64,000 nucleotides of DNA from Eubacterium ruminantium (GTDB taxonomy: Bacteria > Bacillota > Clostridia > Lachnospirales > Lachnospiraceae), in assembly GCA_900108205.1 (NCBI GenBank), contig FNUU01000001.1, positions 358,673 through 422,672 on the forward strand, given 5' to 3'. Shown here piece by piece: positions 53,191 through 63,235 of this stretch; positions within the stretch are counted from its first letter, which is position 1; each line of letters opens with the position of its first letter. Under the pieces are notes generated by a model. The model saw nothing but the letters and a program-made list of their open reading frames with translations, was not told the DNA's origin and did not search any database. The position numbers and the translations under genes are program-made.

Positions 53191-54087
53191 TCAGCAAAAA
53201 TTACAAGCTTTAACTTTCTTAATATCATCCTGAAGCTGTTTCCTAAGGCTTTCGACAGAATCAAATTTCTTCTCTTCCCTGATAAATTCCTGCGGAATAA
53301 TGACCGCCTCTTCTCCATAAACATCTTCATTCATATCAAATATATAGGTTTCCAGCGCTTCCGGATATTCACCGATTGTCGGCTTCCTGCCAATATTTGT
53401 AACCCCTGAAAATGTTTTGCCTTTAAGGATTATCATAGACGCATAAACTCCATACCTTGGAGCTACCATATCTTCAGGAAAGAGGATATTGATGGTCGGA
53501 AAACCGATTGTATTTCCAAGATGATTTCCATGAATGATTCTGCCTCTGACCTGATAATTCCTTCCGAGAAAACTTTTGACTTTTTTCATATTTCCTTCGT
53601 AAATAGCATCCCTTACAGCCGTAGAACTTATGACTTCTCTTCCATACTCAATCTTTTCATAGAATTCGCAGGAATAATCATATTTTTCTTCAAATTTCTT
53701 CAGTGTATTGACATTACCCTCTCTGTTATGCCCGAATCTGAAATCATTTCCAACAACGATTTTTTTCGCTCCAAGATTTTTTATGAGAAAGCTGTCTATG
53801 AATTCTTCCGGGGTCTGCTTTGCAAACTCCTCGGTAAACTTGAGATTAACAACGCTTGAAACACCCATTTTCATAAGTATTTCTTCTCTGTCCTCCGCGC
53901 TGATAATACTCTTTTTATTCATATCTATCATGCATACCACAGGATCAAGCCCCTCTTCTTTAAGGCTTACTATCCTTTTTATCAGAAGCTGATGTCCCTT
54001 ATGGATCCCATCGAATTTTCCTATCGTAACTGCAGTATTCACAAGTCCGGCATTATTCAGTTCAAGAGTATCATTATAAATCGTCAT
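53191..54087 (-). CDS. ribF: Bifunctional riboflavin kinase / FAD synthetase
   Basis: A 298-residue RibF: N-terminal nucleotidyltransferase (TIGKFDGIHKGHQLLI; VVGNDFRFGHNREGN; YEKIEYGREVISSTAVR) and C-terminal flavokinase (GFPTINILFP; YGVYASMIILKG; ETYIFDMNEDVYG). Converts riboflavin to FMN and FAD. Last gene of the nusA-infB operon, 76 nt after truB. Confidence 0.96.
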   Translation of the reverse strand: MTIYNDTLELNNAGLVNTAVTIGKFDGIHKGHQLLIKRIVSLKEEGLDPVVCMIDMNKKSIISAEDREEILMKMGVSSVVNLKFTEEFAKQTPEEFIDSFLIKNLGAKKIVVGNDFRFGHNREGNVNTLKKFEEKYDYSCEFYEKIEYGREVISSTAVRDAIYEGNMKKVKSFLGRNYQVRGRIIHGNHLGNTIGFPTINILFPEDMVAPRYGVYASMIILKGKTFSGVTNIGRKPTIGEYPEALETYIFDMNEDVYGEEAVIIPQEFIREEKKFDSVESLRKQLQDDIKKVKACNFC

Positions 54088-54163
54088 GGTATTGCCTTAT
54101 CTAAAATTATTCTGTTAGTCCAAAACGTAGCATATTCTGTCTCATCACGTTCGGCTTGATTAT

Positions 54164-55075
54164 CTACAACATCATTTTATAATTCATAAATCTTCCCTTT
54201 TCAGGGTCATATTTATACAGTGCTTTCAGTTCCTTATCCATATATACTCTGAATCTGTCACCCTTTAAAGCTCTGTTTTTTTCATTTTCACTTCTGAAAG
54301 TGAGCTCACTCTCTGAAAGCTTATTTCCATTCAGAAGATATTTCTTTCCTTCTTCAGTTATATCAGCCGCCGGCCAGTCACAAAGAAGGGTATCCACAGG
54401 AAGTATATAGTCTTCAATATTTCCATTCTGAACAATATCCTTTACCTCTCCAAGCTTAAGACTGTCCTCCAGCTTATATTCGCCGCTTTGCCGTCTCAGA
54501 AGGCTGTCCATCAGTCCTCCCGTACCAAGCTTTTCACCAATATCCCTGCAGAGACTTCTTATATATGTACCCTTGGAGCATTTTACTCTGAACCGTACAT
54601 ACGGATATTTTATCTCCGAAATCTCAAGCTCATGTATTGTTACGCTTCTTGGAATCTGCGGAACTTCTTTGCCCTCTCTGGCATATTCATAAAGCTTCTT
54701 TCCGCCCACCTTAATAGCTGCATAACGAGGCGGAAGCTGGTCGTAAGTACCGAGGAATGAAAGAACACTCTCTCTTATCGTCTCTTCATCCGGAATGCTA
54801 AAACCACTGTTAACAGAAATGCATCCTGCCGAATCATCTGTGTCCGAGGTTTCTCCCAGCTTCAACACAGTTTCATATTCCTTTGTATCGGCTGTAAGTA
54901 TCTCACAGAGCTTGGTTGCTTTTCCGAGACATACAACCAGGACACCCTCTGCCTTCGGATCAAGGGTGCCTGTATGTCCTATTTTTTTCTGATGTAGTAT
55001 TCCGCGAAGCAGGGCTACAACATCAAAAGATGTATAGCCCTCCTCCTTATAAATGTTCAGTATTCCGTTATACAT
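54164..55075 (-). CDS. truB: tRNA pseudouridine-55 synthase
   Basis: A 303-residue TruB: GILNIYKEEGYTSFDVV, KIGHTGTLDPKAEGVLVVC with the catalytic Asp, and YIRSLCRDIGEKLGTGG, plus a C-terminal PUA-like part. Makes pseudouridine 55 in the T-loop of tRNAs. Its start overlaps the last base of the nrnA stop, so translation is coupled. Confidence 0.97.
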   Translation of the reverse strand: MYNGILNIYKEEGYTSFDVVALLRGILHQKKIGHTGTLDPKAEGVLVVCLGKATKLCEILTADTKEYETVLKLGETSDTDDSAGCISVNSGFSIPDEETIRESVLSFLGTYDQLPPRYAAIKVGGKKLYEYAREGKEVPQIPRSVTIHELEISEIKYPYVRFRVKCSKGTYIRSLCRDIGEKLGTGGLMDSLLRRQSGEYKLEDSLKLGEVKDIVQNGNIEDYILPVDTLLCDWPAADITEEGKKYLLNGNKLSESELTFRSENEKNRALKGDRFRVYMDKELKALYKYDPEKGRFMNYKMML

Positions 55076-56046
55076 TATTTAAGCTGTTCCTCTACAAGTG
55101 AAATAACCTGTCCAAGCAGATCATCCAGAACTCCTTCACCTTCAAAACCGGCAGCATGAACATGTCCGCCACCGCCAAATTTTGTGGCAATGATGCTGAC
55201 ATCTACATAGTTCTTTGATCTGAGACTGAACTTAAATGTCTTCTTCGTAAGCTGATATACAAATATAGCCACCTCGACGCCCTCTGTCAGTCTGAGTTGC
55301 TCAACTATGCCTTCAACATCCAGCGGTGTTGCCTTGAACTGCTTAAAAGTCTGCTTTGAAATATATCCGTGAATAATCTTTCCATCAGCATATAATGTAG
55401 ACTCCAGTACAGTTCTTGCCATAAGAAGATTCTGCTTATAAGACTTTTTATAGAAGGTTTCATCTATCACTATATTTGGTCTGGCGCCCTTACCAATAAG
55501 AATGCCTGCAAGCTCCATGGTCCTTGGGCTGCAGCTGCTGTATTTGAACACTCCCGTATCATGAACGATACCAAGGTACAGTGCCTCTGCAGTCTCCTTT
55601 GAAACCTTTTCCATATCCAGGAGTTCGCAAATAACCTCACAGGCTGAAGAAGAGTCTCCGTCTATACAGCAGATATCTCCAAAACCTGTATTGCTGACAT
55701 GATGATCAATTGTAAATGTTGTTATGGCATTACTGAAAACCTTGGCAAATTTACCATGTCTTTCTGTATCAGCAGCATCTGTGGAGATAGCAAGTTCATA
55801 ACACATGTCTGCCGGTTCATGTTTTATCTTTCTGGCTCCCGAAAGTATCTTAAAACTTGCCGGGAAGCTTTCTGCATATACATCAACCGTTTTATCCTTA
55901 TAATTATCCACAATATAATTATAGAGACCGAGCATAGAACCAACGCAATCCCCATCCGGCTTCGTATGACCGATAATAGCAATAGATTCAGCAGCAGCTA
56001 TAAGCTTATGTAATTTTCTTGCTTTATCTTTATAGTCCGTTATCAT
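55075..56046 (-). CDS. nrnA: DHH/DHHA1 phosphoesterase, NrnA-type nanoRNase
   Basis: A 323-residue DHH-family protein: AIIGHTKPDGDCVGSMLGL, ISTDAAD, TIDHHVSNTGFG (DHH motif), VHDTGVFKYSSC and C-terminal DHHA1 KFGGGGHVHAAGFEG. NrnA degrades 2-5 nt RNA and dephosphorylates pAp. It overlaps rbfA by 17 nt and truB by 1 nt in the conserved operon. Confidence 0.95.
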   Translation of the reverse strand: MITDYKDKARKLHKLIAAAESIAIIGHTKPDGDCVGSMLGLYNYIVDNYKDKTVDVYAESFPASFKILSGARKIKHEPADMCYELAISTDAADTERHGKFAKVFSNAITTFTIDHHVSNTGFGDICCIDGDSSSACEVICELLDMEKVSKETAEALYLGIVHDTGVFKYSSCSPRTMELAGILIGKGARPNIVIDETFYKKSYKQNLLMARTVLESTLYADGKIIHGYISKQTFKQFKATPLDVEGIVEQLRLTEGVEVAIFVYQLTKKTFKFSLRSKNYVDVSIIATKFGGGGHVHAAGFEGEGVLDDLLGQVISLVEEQLK

Positions 56047-56434
56047 TTAATCCCTCATCTTCTTCGTCTAACTTATCATTTCCGAGGATCTCATCAATTT
56101 TCTTTGACATTTCAACACCATATTCAATTGAATTGTCTAATGTAAATATCAGTTCAGGAGTATTACGAAGATTCAGGCTGTCAGCAAGGCTTTTTCTTAT
56201 AAAGCCTTTAGCTGACTCAAGTCCCTTGATACAGTCAGTTTTCTTCTCTTCCTTATCAAGTACACTTATATATACCTTACAGTATTTCAGATCCTTCGTA
56301 ACCTCGAGTTTTGTAATAGTTGTTCTGACAGGATCGATGCGAGGGTCCTTTACTTCATACATTATAATATGACTAAGGGCTCTCTGAACATCGCTGTTAG
56401 TTCTTCCGCCTCTGAAACTGTTTCCTTTTCTCAA
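56030..56434 (-). CDS. rbfA: Ribosome-binding factor A
   Basis: A 134-residue RbfA with a KH-like fold: RTNSDVQRALSHIIMYEVKDP, VTKDLKYCKVYISVLDKEEK and LNLRNTPELIFTLDNSIEYG. Needed for 16S rRNA 5' end maturation. Starts 10 nt after infB; an acidic C-terminal tail overlaps nrnA. Confidence 0.96.
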   Translation of the reverse strand: MRKGNSFRGGRTNSDVQRALSHIIMYEVKDPRIDPVRTTITKLEVTKDLKYCKVYISVLDKEEKKTDCIKGLESAKGFIRKSLADSLNLRNTPELIFTLDNSIEYGVEMSKKIDEILGNDKLDEEDEGLNDNGL

Positions 56435-56444
56435 AATATACTCC

Positions 56445-59348
56445 TTATCTAGGTACCTCTACCATTGTATAGAACTCAATTCTATCCTCAATCTTAATAT
56501 CATTGAAGCCTTCAAAAACAAGTCCACACTCGAATCCTGCCTTAACTTCCTTAACGTCATCCTTAAATCTCTTAAGAGAAGCAAGCTTTCCTTCAAAGAT
56601 AAGTTCTCCCTCTCTGGTAATCCTTGCAGAGCATCCTCTCTGAACATAACCATCAAGAACATAAGAACCTGCAATGGTTCCGATACCTGAAGCCTTATAT
56701 GTCTGCCTTACTTCAACATGGCCTATTACCTTTTCCTCGAAAATAGGATCCAGCATGCCCTTCATGGCAGACTCTATATCATCAATAGCATTATATATTA
56801 CTCTGTATAATCTTACATCAACCTTCTCCTGATCAGCAAGAGATTTAGCCTGTGCATCAGGACGGATGTTAAATCCGATTATGATAGCATTTGAAGCGGC
56901 AGCAAGGGTAACGTCGGATTCATTAATGGCACCAACTCCTGAATGGATACACTTGATGATAATCTCATCATTTGAAAGCTTAAGAAGGCTCTGCTTAACA
57001 GCCTCAACCGAGCCCTGTACGTCCGCCTTAATGATAAGATCAAGTTCCTTAACAGTACCTTCCTGCATCTTATTGAAGAGATCATCAAGAGACATTCCAC
57101 GCTTTGTATCTGCAATAAGACTCTCCTTGCCTCTTGCCTTAAATGCATCAGTGATCTCTCTTGCTTCCTTTTCTCCCTTGGTAGCAAGGAAAATATCTCC
57201 TGAGTTTGGAACACCATTAAGACCAATGATCTCAACAGGTGTAGAAGGTGTTGCCTCCTTAACTCTTCTCTGCTTATGGTCAAGCATGGCTCTTACACGT
57301 CCGCTGACTTCACCGATCGCAATATGATCTCCAACCTTAAGAGTACCCTTCTGTACAAGAAGTGTTGCAACAGGGCCTCTTCCTTTGTCAAGACGAGCCT
57401 CGAGAACAAGACCTCTTGCCATACGATTCTTATTTGCCTTCAGTTCAAGAATATCAGATGTAAGAAGTATCATATCAAGAAGGTTATCAATACCTTCCTT
57501 TGTATGAGCTGAAACAGGGCAGAAAATGGTTGATCCTCCCCAGTCTTCAGCTATAAGGCCGTATTCAACAAGCTCCTGCTTAACACGCTCAATATTTGCG
57601 CTTTCCTTATCAATCTTGTTAACTGCTACAATTATCTCAATTCCTGCAGCCTTTGCATGGTTGATAGCTTCTACTGTCTGAGGCATTACACCATCATCGG
57701 CAGCTACAACAAGGATAGCGATATCTGTGGACTGAGCACCTCTCATACGCATAGCTGTAAATGCTTCATGTCCAGGTGTATCAAGGAAGGTAATCCTCTG
57801 ATCTCCAACTTTAACAACATATGCACCGATATGCTGTGTAATACCGCCTGCTTCGTCCTCTGCAACCTTACTCTTTCTGATAGCATCAAGAAGGGATGTT
57901 TTACCATGGTCTACATGTCCCATAACGCAGACAACCGGAGGTCTTGGTGTGAGTGAATCTTCCGGATCCTCTGTATCCTTAAGAAGCTCCTCGATAACAT
58001 CTATCTTCTCCTCTTCCTCAGCTATATAATTATATTCAAGAGCTATTTCTGCTGCATTTTCAAATGTAAGCTCTGTATTAACAGTAACGATCTTTCCTTC
58101 AAGGAAAAGCTTTTTGATCATGGCATTTACCGGCTGCTTGATCTTATCAGCAAGTTCCTTAACTGTAAGAACTTCAGGAAGGGTAACATTCTTGATAACA
58201 GGTTCAACTGCTTCTTTCTTTGCTGCTTCCTTCTTTGCTGCTTCTTTCTTTGCTGCATCCTTGAGCTGCTGCTCTTTTCTTGTCATCTCAGCAGCACGTA
58301 AATTCTCTCTGTCGCGTTTTTCTCTGTCGTGCTTATCCCTGTCACGTCTGTTCTCTCTGTCTCTTTTCTCGCTTTCACGACGGCTGTGCTGATCAGGTGT
58401 TTCTCTGTCACGCTTATCCTTATCACGGTCACGGCCTCTGTCTCTGGATTCTCTTGGATCTCTGTCCTTATCGAACATCATATCCTTATCCATATCCTTG
58501 CCCATGCCCATTCTGTCACGGCCTCTGTCTCTGTTCATGCCGTCATTTCTGTCAGGGCGTCTTCTGTCTCCGTCCTGTCTTGGTCTTTCACCTTCAGGTC
58601 TTCTTCTCTCACCATCACGGAATGGTCTGTCACCTTCCGGTCTTCTTCTTTCACCATCACGGAATGGTCTGTCGCCTTCCGGTCTTCTTCTCTCACCATC
58701 TCTGAATGGTCTGTCGCCTTCAGGTCTTCTTCTCTCACCATCACGAAGTGGTCTGTCGCCTTCAGGTCTTCTTCTCTCACCGTCTCTGAGTGGTCTGTCG
58801 CCTTCAGGTCTTCTTCTCTCTCCATCTCTGAATGGTCTGTCACCTTCCGGTCTTCTTCTCTCACCGTCTCTGAGCGGCCTGTCGCCCTCAGGTCTTCTTC
58901 TCTCACCGTCTCTGAGCGGTCTGTCGCCTTCAGGTCTTCTTCTCTCACCGTCTCTGAGTGGTCTGTCGCCTTCAGGTCTTCTTCTTTCGCCATCACGTAC
59001 CGGTCTTGCATCAGGTCTTACACCTGTACGCTCAGGTCTTGCATCAGGTCTAGCGCCTGTACGTTCCGGTCTTGCTTCATCTCTTACAGGTTTTTCAGCC
59101 TCAGCCGGCTTCTTTTCTGTTGAAGTTTCCTTCTTTACAGGTGCTGCAGTCTCAGCCTGTGGCTTATTATCAGTTCTATTATTTCCAGCATTAAACATAT
59201 TTCTTGCATAGGTCATAAGCTCGTCATCAATACCACTTGATGCCTTTAAGCCTTCTTTCTTTTTACCTACTATAAGAAGTACATCATTACTTGATATTGT
59301 CTTACCGGTTTCAGCCGATAATGCTTTAGCAAATTCGTATACTCTCAT
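56445..59348 (-). CDS. infB: Translation initiation factor IF-2 with expanded Arg-rich repeat region
   Basis: A 967-residue IF2. The first ~50 residues form an IF2N-like helical domain ([19 protein letters not shown]). Residues about 115-266 are ten nearly perfect 14-residue repeats of the form [14 protein letters not shown] plus a degenerate one, and residues about 270-360 are Arg/Asp-rich. A second IF2_N follows ([21 protein letters not shown]), then the GTPase domain ([26 protein letters not shown]), domain II and C-terminal domains ending in a YTMVEVPR tail. It brings initiator tRNA to the 30S subunit. The repeat region, of 42-bp DNA period, is much longer than usual. Confidence 0.97.
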   Translation of the reverse strand: MRVYEFAKALSAETGKTISSNDVLLIVGKKKEGLKASSGIDDELMTYARNMFNAGNNRTDNKPQAETAAPVKKETSTEKKPAEAEKPVRDEARPERTGARPDARPERTGVRPDARPVRDGERRRPEGDRPLRDGERRRPEGDRPLRDGERRRPEGDRPLRDGERRRPEGDRPFRDGERRRPEGDRPLRDGERRRPEGDRPLRDGERRRPEGDRPFRDGERRRPEGDRPFRDGERRRPEGDRPFRDGERRRPEGERPRQDGDRRRPDRNDGMNRDRGRDRMGMGKDMDKDMMFDKDRDPRESRDRGRDRDKDKRDRETPDQHSRRESEKRDRENRRDRDKHDREKRDRENLRAAEMTRKEQQLKDAAKKEAAKKEAAKKEAVEPVIKNVTLPEVLTVKELADKIKQPVNAMIKKLFLEGKIVTVNTELTFENAAEIALEYNYIAEEEEKIDVIEELLKDTEDPEDSLTPRPPVVCVMGHVDHGKTSLLDAIRKSKVAEDEAGGITQHIGAYVVKVGDQRITFLDTPGHEAFTAMRMRGAQSTDIAILVVAADDGVMPQTVEAINHAKAAGIEIIVAVNKIDKESANIERVKQELVEYGLIAEDWGGSTIFCPVSAHTKEGIDNLLDMILLTSDILELKANKNRMARGLVLEARLDKGRGPVATLLVQKGTLKVGDHIAIGEVSGRVRAMLDHKQRRVKEATPSTPVEIIGLNGVPNSGDIFLATKGEKEAREITDAFKARGKESLIADTKRGMSLDDLFNKMQEGTVKELDLIIKADVQGSVEAVKQSLLKLSNDEIIIKCIHSGVGAINESDVTLAAASNAIIIGFNIRPDAQAKSLADQEKVDVRLYRVIYNAIDDIESAMKGMLDPIFEEKVIGHVEVRQTYKASGIGTIAGSYVLDGYVQRGCSARITREGELIFEGKLASLKRFKDDVKEVKAGFECGLVFEGFNDIKIEDRIEFYTMVEVPR
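58551..59006. repeat. 42-bp tandem repeats inside infB
   Basis: About ten copies of a 42-bp unit encode the 14-residue Arg-rich repeats. Copies differ mainly at synonymous sites and at Leu/Phe, so the array is likely variable in number between strains. Confidence 0.92.
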
Positions 59349-59351
59349 TCA

Positions 59352-59666
59352 TTACTCCTCTATATTCGCGGGACTGAATTTCTTTACAAACTGTTCCGCA
59401 AAACGTTCATCTGTAATAACTACAACCGTTCTGCTTTCTTTTCCAATCAAATGTCCCAGCTCATCCATTCCACCACATTTAACAAATGGAACCTTGTAGT
59501 ATTTACATTTATTTTCAAATTTCTTAACCGTATTATCTGATGCATCCTCTGCTATTATCACAAAACGGGCGCTGCCGTCAGCCAGTGACTTCTCAGCCAT
59601 GAATCCACCTGAAACAAGTCCTCCTGCTTTGGCACAAAGTCCGATCATGCCTAATCTTTTATCCAT
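59352..59666 (-). CDS. YlxQ-family L7Ae-like ribosomal protein
   Basis: A 104-residue L7Ae/L30e-fold protein (GLCAKAGGLVSGGFMAEKSL; FVIIAEDASDNTVKKF; GKESRTVVVITDERFAEQF). Homologous to YlxQ, which binds RNA kink-turns. It overlaps ylxR by 8 nt and lies 3 nt before infB, the standard context. Confidence 0.93.
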   Translation of the reverse strand: MDKRLGMIGLCAKAGGLVSGGFMAEKSLADGSARFVIIAEDASDNTVKKFENKCKYYKVPFVKCGGMDELGHLIGKESRTVVVITDERFAEQFVKKFSPANIEE

Positions 59667-59925
59667 TTTCGCTAAATCCTTCCATCAGGCCTTCATAGAT
59701 CTCGGCTGATACAGGAATACCAAAAGCCTTTGAAAGGCTGTTACTCTTGGCAGCTTTTTCAATGCATTTCTTATCCTTACAGATATATGCACCTCTTCCG
59801 TTCATTCTGCCTGTCTTATCAAGAAGTATCTCACCTTCCCCGGTTCTTATGATCCTGTACATTTCCGACTTAAGCTTTGAAGTATTGCATCCTACACATT
59901 TTCTTATCGGTTTCTTTTTTTCCAT
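59659..59925 (-). CDS. YlxR/RnpM RNA-binding protein
   Basis: An 88-residue YlxR (DUF448) protein: RKCVGCNTSKLKSEMYRI and the GRMNGRGAYICKDKKCIEKA signature. In Firmicutes it binds RNase P RNA. Second product of the nusA-ylxR-ylxQ-infB run. Confidence 0.94.
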   Translation of the reverse strand: MEKKKPIRKCVGCNTSKLKSEMYRIIRTGEGEILLDKTGRMNGRGAYICKDKKCIEKAAKSNSLSKAFGIPVSAEIYEGLMEGFSENG

Positions 59926-59980
59926 TTCATCACATCTTTTCTTAAAACGTTATATACTATGATATGATTCCGGTGACACA

Positions 59981-60014
59981 TATTATGAGAAGCAAAAACC
60001 GCATCTCATAATCA
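59981..60014 (+). repeat. Short piece of the dispersed repeat between nusA and ylxR
   Basis: ATTATGAGAAGCAAAAACCG and CATCTCATAAT form the first hairpin of the unit; the rest is missing. Confidence 0.7.
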
Positions 60015-60033
60015 TGATATATGGATAAAATGA

Positions 60034-61302
60034 TTATTTGTCAGAAGATTCGTCATAGTCATCATATTCTTCATCAGAATACTCGTCCTCATAATCATCT
60101 TCGTATTCCTTGTCGTAATCCTCGTCTGAATACTCCTTATCGTATTCATCATCGGAATACTCCTTATCATAATCTTCATCGGAATACTCTCTGTCATAGT
60201 CTTCATCATATTCTTTGTCGTAATCTTCATCGTATTCTCTGTCATAATCTTCATCGTAAGTTCCAAGCTCCTTAGCCTGTGACTCACTCTTGATATCGAT
60301 CTTGTAGCCTGTAAGTCTTGCTGCAAGTCTTGCATTCTGACCTTCCTTACCTATAGCAAGTGAAAGCTGATAATCCGGAACGATAACCCTTGCGGCCTTC
60401 TCACCGTCAACAAGCTTTACAGATACAACCTTTGAAGGACTGAGGGCATGCTCTATAAATATAGCCGGATCCTCATCCCATTCAATAATATCAATCTTCT
60501 CTCCTTTAAGATCGTCAACGATATTATTTACTCTGGTTCCGCTCATACCTACGCAGGCGCCGACTGCATCTACATTAGGATCTGTAGAATGAACAGCAAT
60601 CTTTGTTCTTGAACCTGCTTCTCTGCTTATGCTCTTTATCTCAACGATACCATCTGAAACCTCTGTGATCTCTCTCTCGAACAGTCTCTTAACAAGATCC
60701 GGATGAGTTCTGGAAACAACAATCTTGAAGCCCTTAGGATTCTTCTTAACTTCGACAATATAAAGCTTGATCCTGTCTCCGACTCTGTATCTCTCACCAG
60801 GGATCATTTCCTGCTCTCCGAGTATGGTCTCTGTCTTCTCATCAAGGCTTATTGTAAGACCTCTGTCATTTACCTTCTGAACAACTCCGGTAATGATATC
60901 CTTCTCCTTTGATGCGAAATAATCAAATACTGCAGATCTCTCGCCTTCCTTAATAGCCTGAACGATAATACTTCTTGCCTTCTGAGCAGCAATACGTCCA
61001 AAATCCTTTGTAGTTACTTCAACTCTGATCTCATCATCGATCTCTGCATTAGGATCGATATGTCTTGCCTCTTCAAGAGTCATTTCTCTGTGAACATCGT
61101 AGATAACATCTACAACGATCTTATTTGCAAATACCTGAATCTTTCCTGTTTCTCTGTCCATTCTCACTTCATACTCGGTATTCTTACCAAAATCCTTTTC
61201 ACAGGCTGAATAAACCGATTTCTCAATAGCTTCCATGAGAACTTCCTTGCTGATTCCTTTCTCTTTCTCTAATTGATCAAGAGCATCAATTATTTCTGAC
61301 AT
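60034..61302 (-). CDS. nusA: Transcription termination/antitermination factor NusA with long acidic tail
   Basis: A 422-residue NusA: N-terminal RNA polymerase-binding domain, S1 (KDIITGVVQKVNDRGLTISLD), KH1 (FEREITEVSDGIVEIKS; DPNVDAVGACVGMSGTRV) and KH2 (LAIGKEGQNARLAARLTGYKIDI). The last ~70 residues are repeats of YDEDYDKEY/YSDEDYDKEY, a strongly acidic, Tyr-rich tail that most Firmicutes NusAs lack. Binds RNA polymerase and modulates pausing. Follows rimP by 129 nt. Confidence 0.97.
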   Translation of the reverse strand: MSEIIDALDQLEKEKGISKEVLMEAIEKSVYSACEKDFGKNTEYEVRMDRETGKIQVFANKIVVDVIYDVHREMTLEEARHIDPNAEIDDEIRVEVTTKDFGRIAAQKARSIIVQAIKEGERSAVFDYFASKEKDIITGVVQKVNDRGLTISLDEKTETILGEQEMIPGERYRVGDRIKLYIVEVKKNPKGFKIVVSRTHPDLVKRLFEREITEVSDGIVEIKSISREAGSRTKIAVHSTDPNVDAVGACVGMSGTRVNNIVDDLKGEKIDIIEWDEDPAIFIEHALSPSKVVSVKLVDGEKAARVIVPDYQLSLAIGKEGQNARLAARLTGYKIDIKSESQAKELGTYDEDYDREYDEDYDKEYDEDYDREYSDEDYDKEYSDDEYDKEYSDEDYDKEYEDDYEDEYSDEEYDDYDESSDK

Positions 61303-61431
61303 TTTTTTAATTCCTCCTTTTTTATACGGCTTTTTATTACAGAAACTTCTTTAGAATTTTATCCAAGCTGTCCTGACTATAACTCATTATATTAATGATT
61401 TGTAAAATGCATCCTAAAGAAGATTTGTTTC

Positions 61432-61893
61432 TTACTCCACAAATGCAAGTTTGACAATTGAAATGTTTTCTCTCTCGAGAGTTAATGTCTCACCGGAAAT
61501 GGTGACTGTAAGATTCTTCTCATCAAATCCTGCAAGTTCTCCCTGGATTTCCTTCTGACCATTTACTGCCTTATACAACTTTATATCTACAAGTTTTCCA
61601 ATTGACTTTGAGAATTCCTTATCCTTCTTAAGTGTTCTTGTAAGTCCCGGAGAACTTACCTCTAAGATATAGGCTTCTTTGATCATATCAATTTCATCCA
61701 GCTTTTTCTCAAGCTGTCTGCTGATATCAACACAGTCATCTATACCGATACCGCCTTCCTTATCAGCATATACTCGAAGATAGTAATCCGCGCCTTCCTT
61801 AACATACTCAACATCCCAAAGATCATATCCGCCGGCCTCAATGATCGGCATAACAAGATCCGTGCATTTTTCTTCAATTTCCTGTTTTTTCAA
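61432..61893 (-). CDS. rimP: Ribosome maturation factor RimP
   Basis: A RimP/YlxS protein of about 153 residues: VMPIIEAGGYDLWDVEYVKEGADYYLRVYAD, GIGIDDCVDISRQLEKKLD, and LEVSSPGLTRTLKKDKEF. First gene of the operon; acts in 30S assembly. I start at TTG 61893 because AGGAG lies seven bases upstream; an in-frame ATG at 61908 contains that same AGGAG and has no site of its own, so the longer start is less likely. Confidence 0.93.
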   Translation of the reverse strand: MKKQEIEEKCTDLVMPIIEAGGYDLWDVEYVKEGADYYLRVYADKEGGIGIDDCVDISRQLEKKLDEIDMIKEAYILEVSSPGLTRTLKKDKEFSKSIGKLVDIKLYKAVNGQKEIQGELAGFDEKNLTVTISGETLTLERENISIVKLAFVE

Positions 61894-62009
61894 ATTATCA
61901 CTCCTCATAATATCGGGCAGATAACCTGCCCAGTGATGCGTCGACAGTTAAAATTCGAATTCACATAAATATATTTATGACTGACTGCTCTGCCGCATAC
62001 ATAAAGCAA

Positions 62010-62033
62010 AGTGGGTTCGTTTCCGAACCCACT
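62010..62033 (-). terminator. Hairpin after the aminopeptidase gene
   Basis: AGTGGGTTCG pairs with CGAACCCACT, followed on the minus strand by TTTGCTTT. It separates the aminopeptidase from the rimP operon. A GGGCAG/CTGCCC hairpin lies between it and the rimP start. Confidence 0.6.
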
Positions 62034-62107
62034 CTAGTTACTAGTTATTATGTTAAGTTAATATAACATAAGTAAATGCAAATTGCAAGTAATATTTTGT
62101 ATTATTC

Positions 62108-63235
62108 CTATCCTACTTCTATAAGCTCCTTAGGTGATGCAGCAAAATTATCATAGCCATTCTCAGTGACTGCTCCCATATCTTCTATCCTGACACCGCC
62201 GAAGCCCGGTATATAGATTCCCGGCTCTATAGTTTCGATCATGCCTACCTGAAGAACAGTTTCATCTCTTGTATTAAGTGCAGGACTCTCATGAATATAA
62301 AGACCAACGCTGTGTCCCAGACCATGTCCGAAATACTCTCCATATCCAGCCTCTTTAATGATGTCTCTGGCAATCTTATCTACTTCAATACATTTCATTC
62401 CGGCTCTGATTACCTGAACAGCCTCCATCTGAGCTTTAAGAACTATATTATATATTTTCTTCTGTTCATCACTTGCCTTGCCTATAACCACTGTTCTGGT
62501 CATATCTGAGCAGTATCCTTCATAAATGCACCCGAAATCCATGGTAAGAAAATCACCCGATTCCAGCTTTTTCTTCCCGGGTATTGCATGAGGCATTGAA
62601 GAATTAATACCTGAAGCAGCTATAGTATCAAATGAAAGCCCTGCCGCTCCATTTTTCTTCATGCTGTATTCAAGCTCTGCAGCCACCTCCAGCTCGGTCA
62701 TTCCCGGCTTAAGTATTTTAAGCACGTCCGAAAACGCCTTATCACCTATGGCTTCTGCCTGTCTCAGGAGTTCTATTTCCTCAGGCTTTTTAATCCTTCG
62801 CTCTATCAGAAGAGAATCTCCGAGAGGAATCCACTGCATCAGAGTACTTCTCAGCTTCTTCTCATATTCCGAATAATATAACTTGAAAGCTTCGGATATT
62901 TCATTTGAAATCTCTTTAAATTCCGATACTGTAAGGCTTTTATCCTCGAAAGCAATATTTGTATTACCATCCATCTGCAGAAATAAACCTGCAAGGATCT
63001 TAGCCTTCGGTTCAGCATTATTAAATTCTATAACCTGAAAGCCTGAAGATGCAGCCTTCACATCCTCTTTGGCAGCCTCTGTATATCTTGAATCCACAAG
63101 AAGATATCTGCCGAAGGGAAATACCCATGCCATTCCCTCGCCGCCTCTGAAGCCTGTGAAATACCTCAGATTATATTTATCTGTAATCATCAGGACATTA
63201 CATTCTTTTTGATTCAGTATACTTTCGAAACTCAT
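62108..63235 (-). CDS. Xaa-Pro aminopeptidase (M24B, aminopeptidase P family)
   Basis: A 375-residue M24B peptidase: an N-terminal creatinase-like domain (NLRYFTGFRGGEGMAW) and the pita-bread catalytic domain with metal ligands in MDFGCIYEGYCSDMTRT (two Asp), GHGLGHSVGL (His), ETIEPGIYIPG (Glu) and GGVRIEDMG (Glu). Removes N-terminal residues before Pro. It overlaps the upstream gene by 4 nt. Confidence 0.92.
   Translation of the reverse strand: MSFESILNQKECNVLMITDKYNLRYFTGFRGGEGMAWVFPFGRYLLVDSRYTEAAKEDVKAASSGFQVIEFNNAEPKAKILAGLFLQMDGNTNIAFEDKSLTVSEFKEISNEISEAFKLYYSEYEKKLRSTLMQWIPLGDSLLIERRIKKPEEIELLRQAEAIGDKAFSDVLKILKPGMTELEVAAELEYSMKKNGAAGLSFDTIAASGINSSMPHAIPGKKKLESGDFLTMDFGCIYEGYCSDMTRTVVIGKASDEQKKIYNIVLKAQMEAVQVIRAGMKCIEVDKIARDIIKEAGYGEYFGHGLGHSVGLYIHESPALNTRDETVLQVGMIETIEPGIYIPGFGGVRIEDMGAVTENGYDNFAASPKELIEVG

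Noticed and set aside
58329-59211. Long open frames on the plus strand opposite infB
   Set aside because: They are mirror frames of the 42-bp repeats in infB, with low-complexity Ser/Leu/Arg repeats and no start signals.
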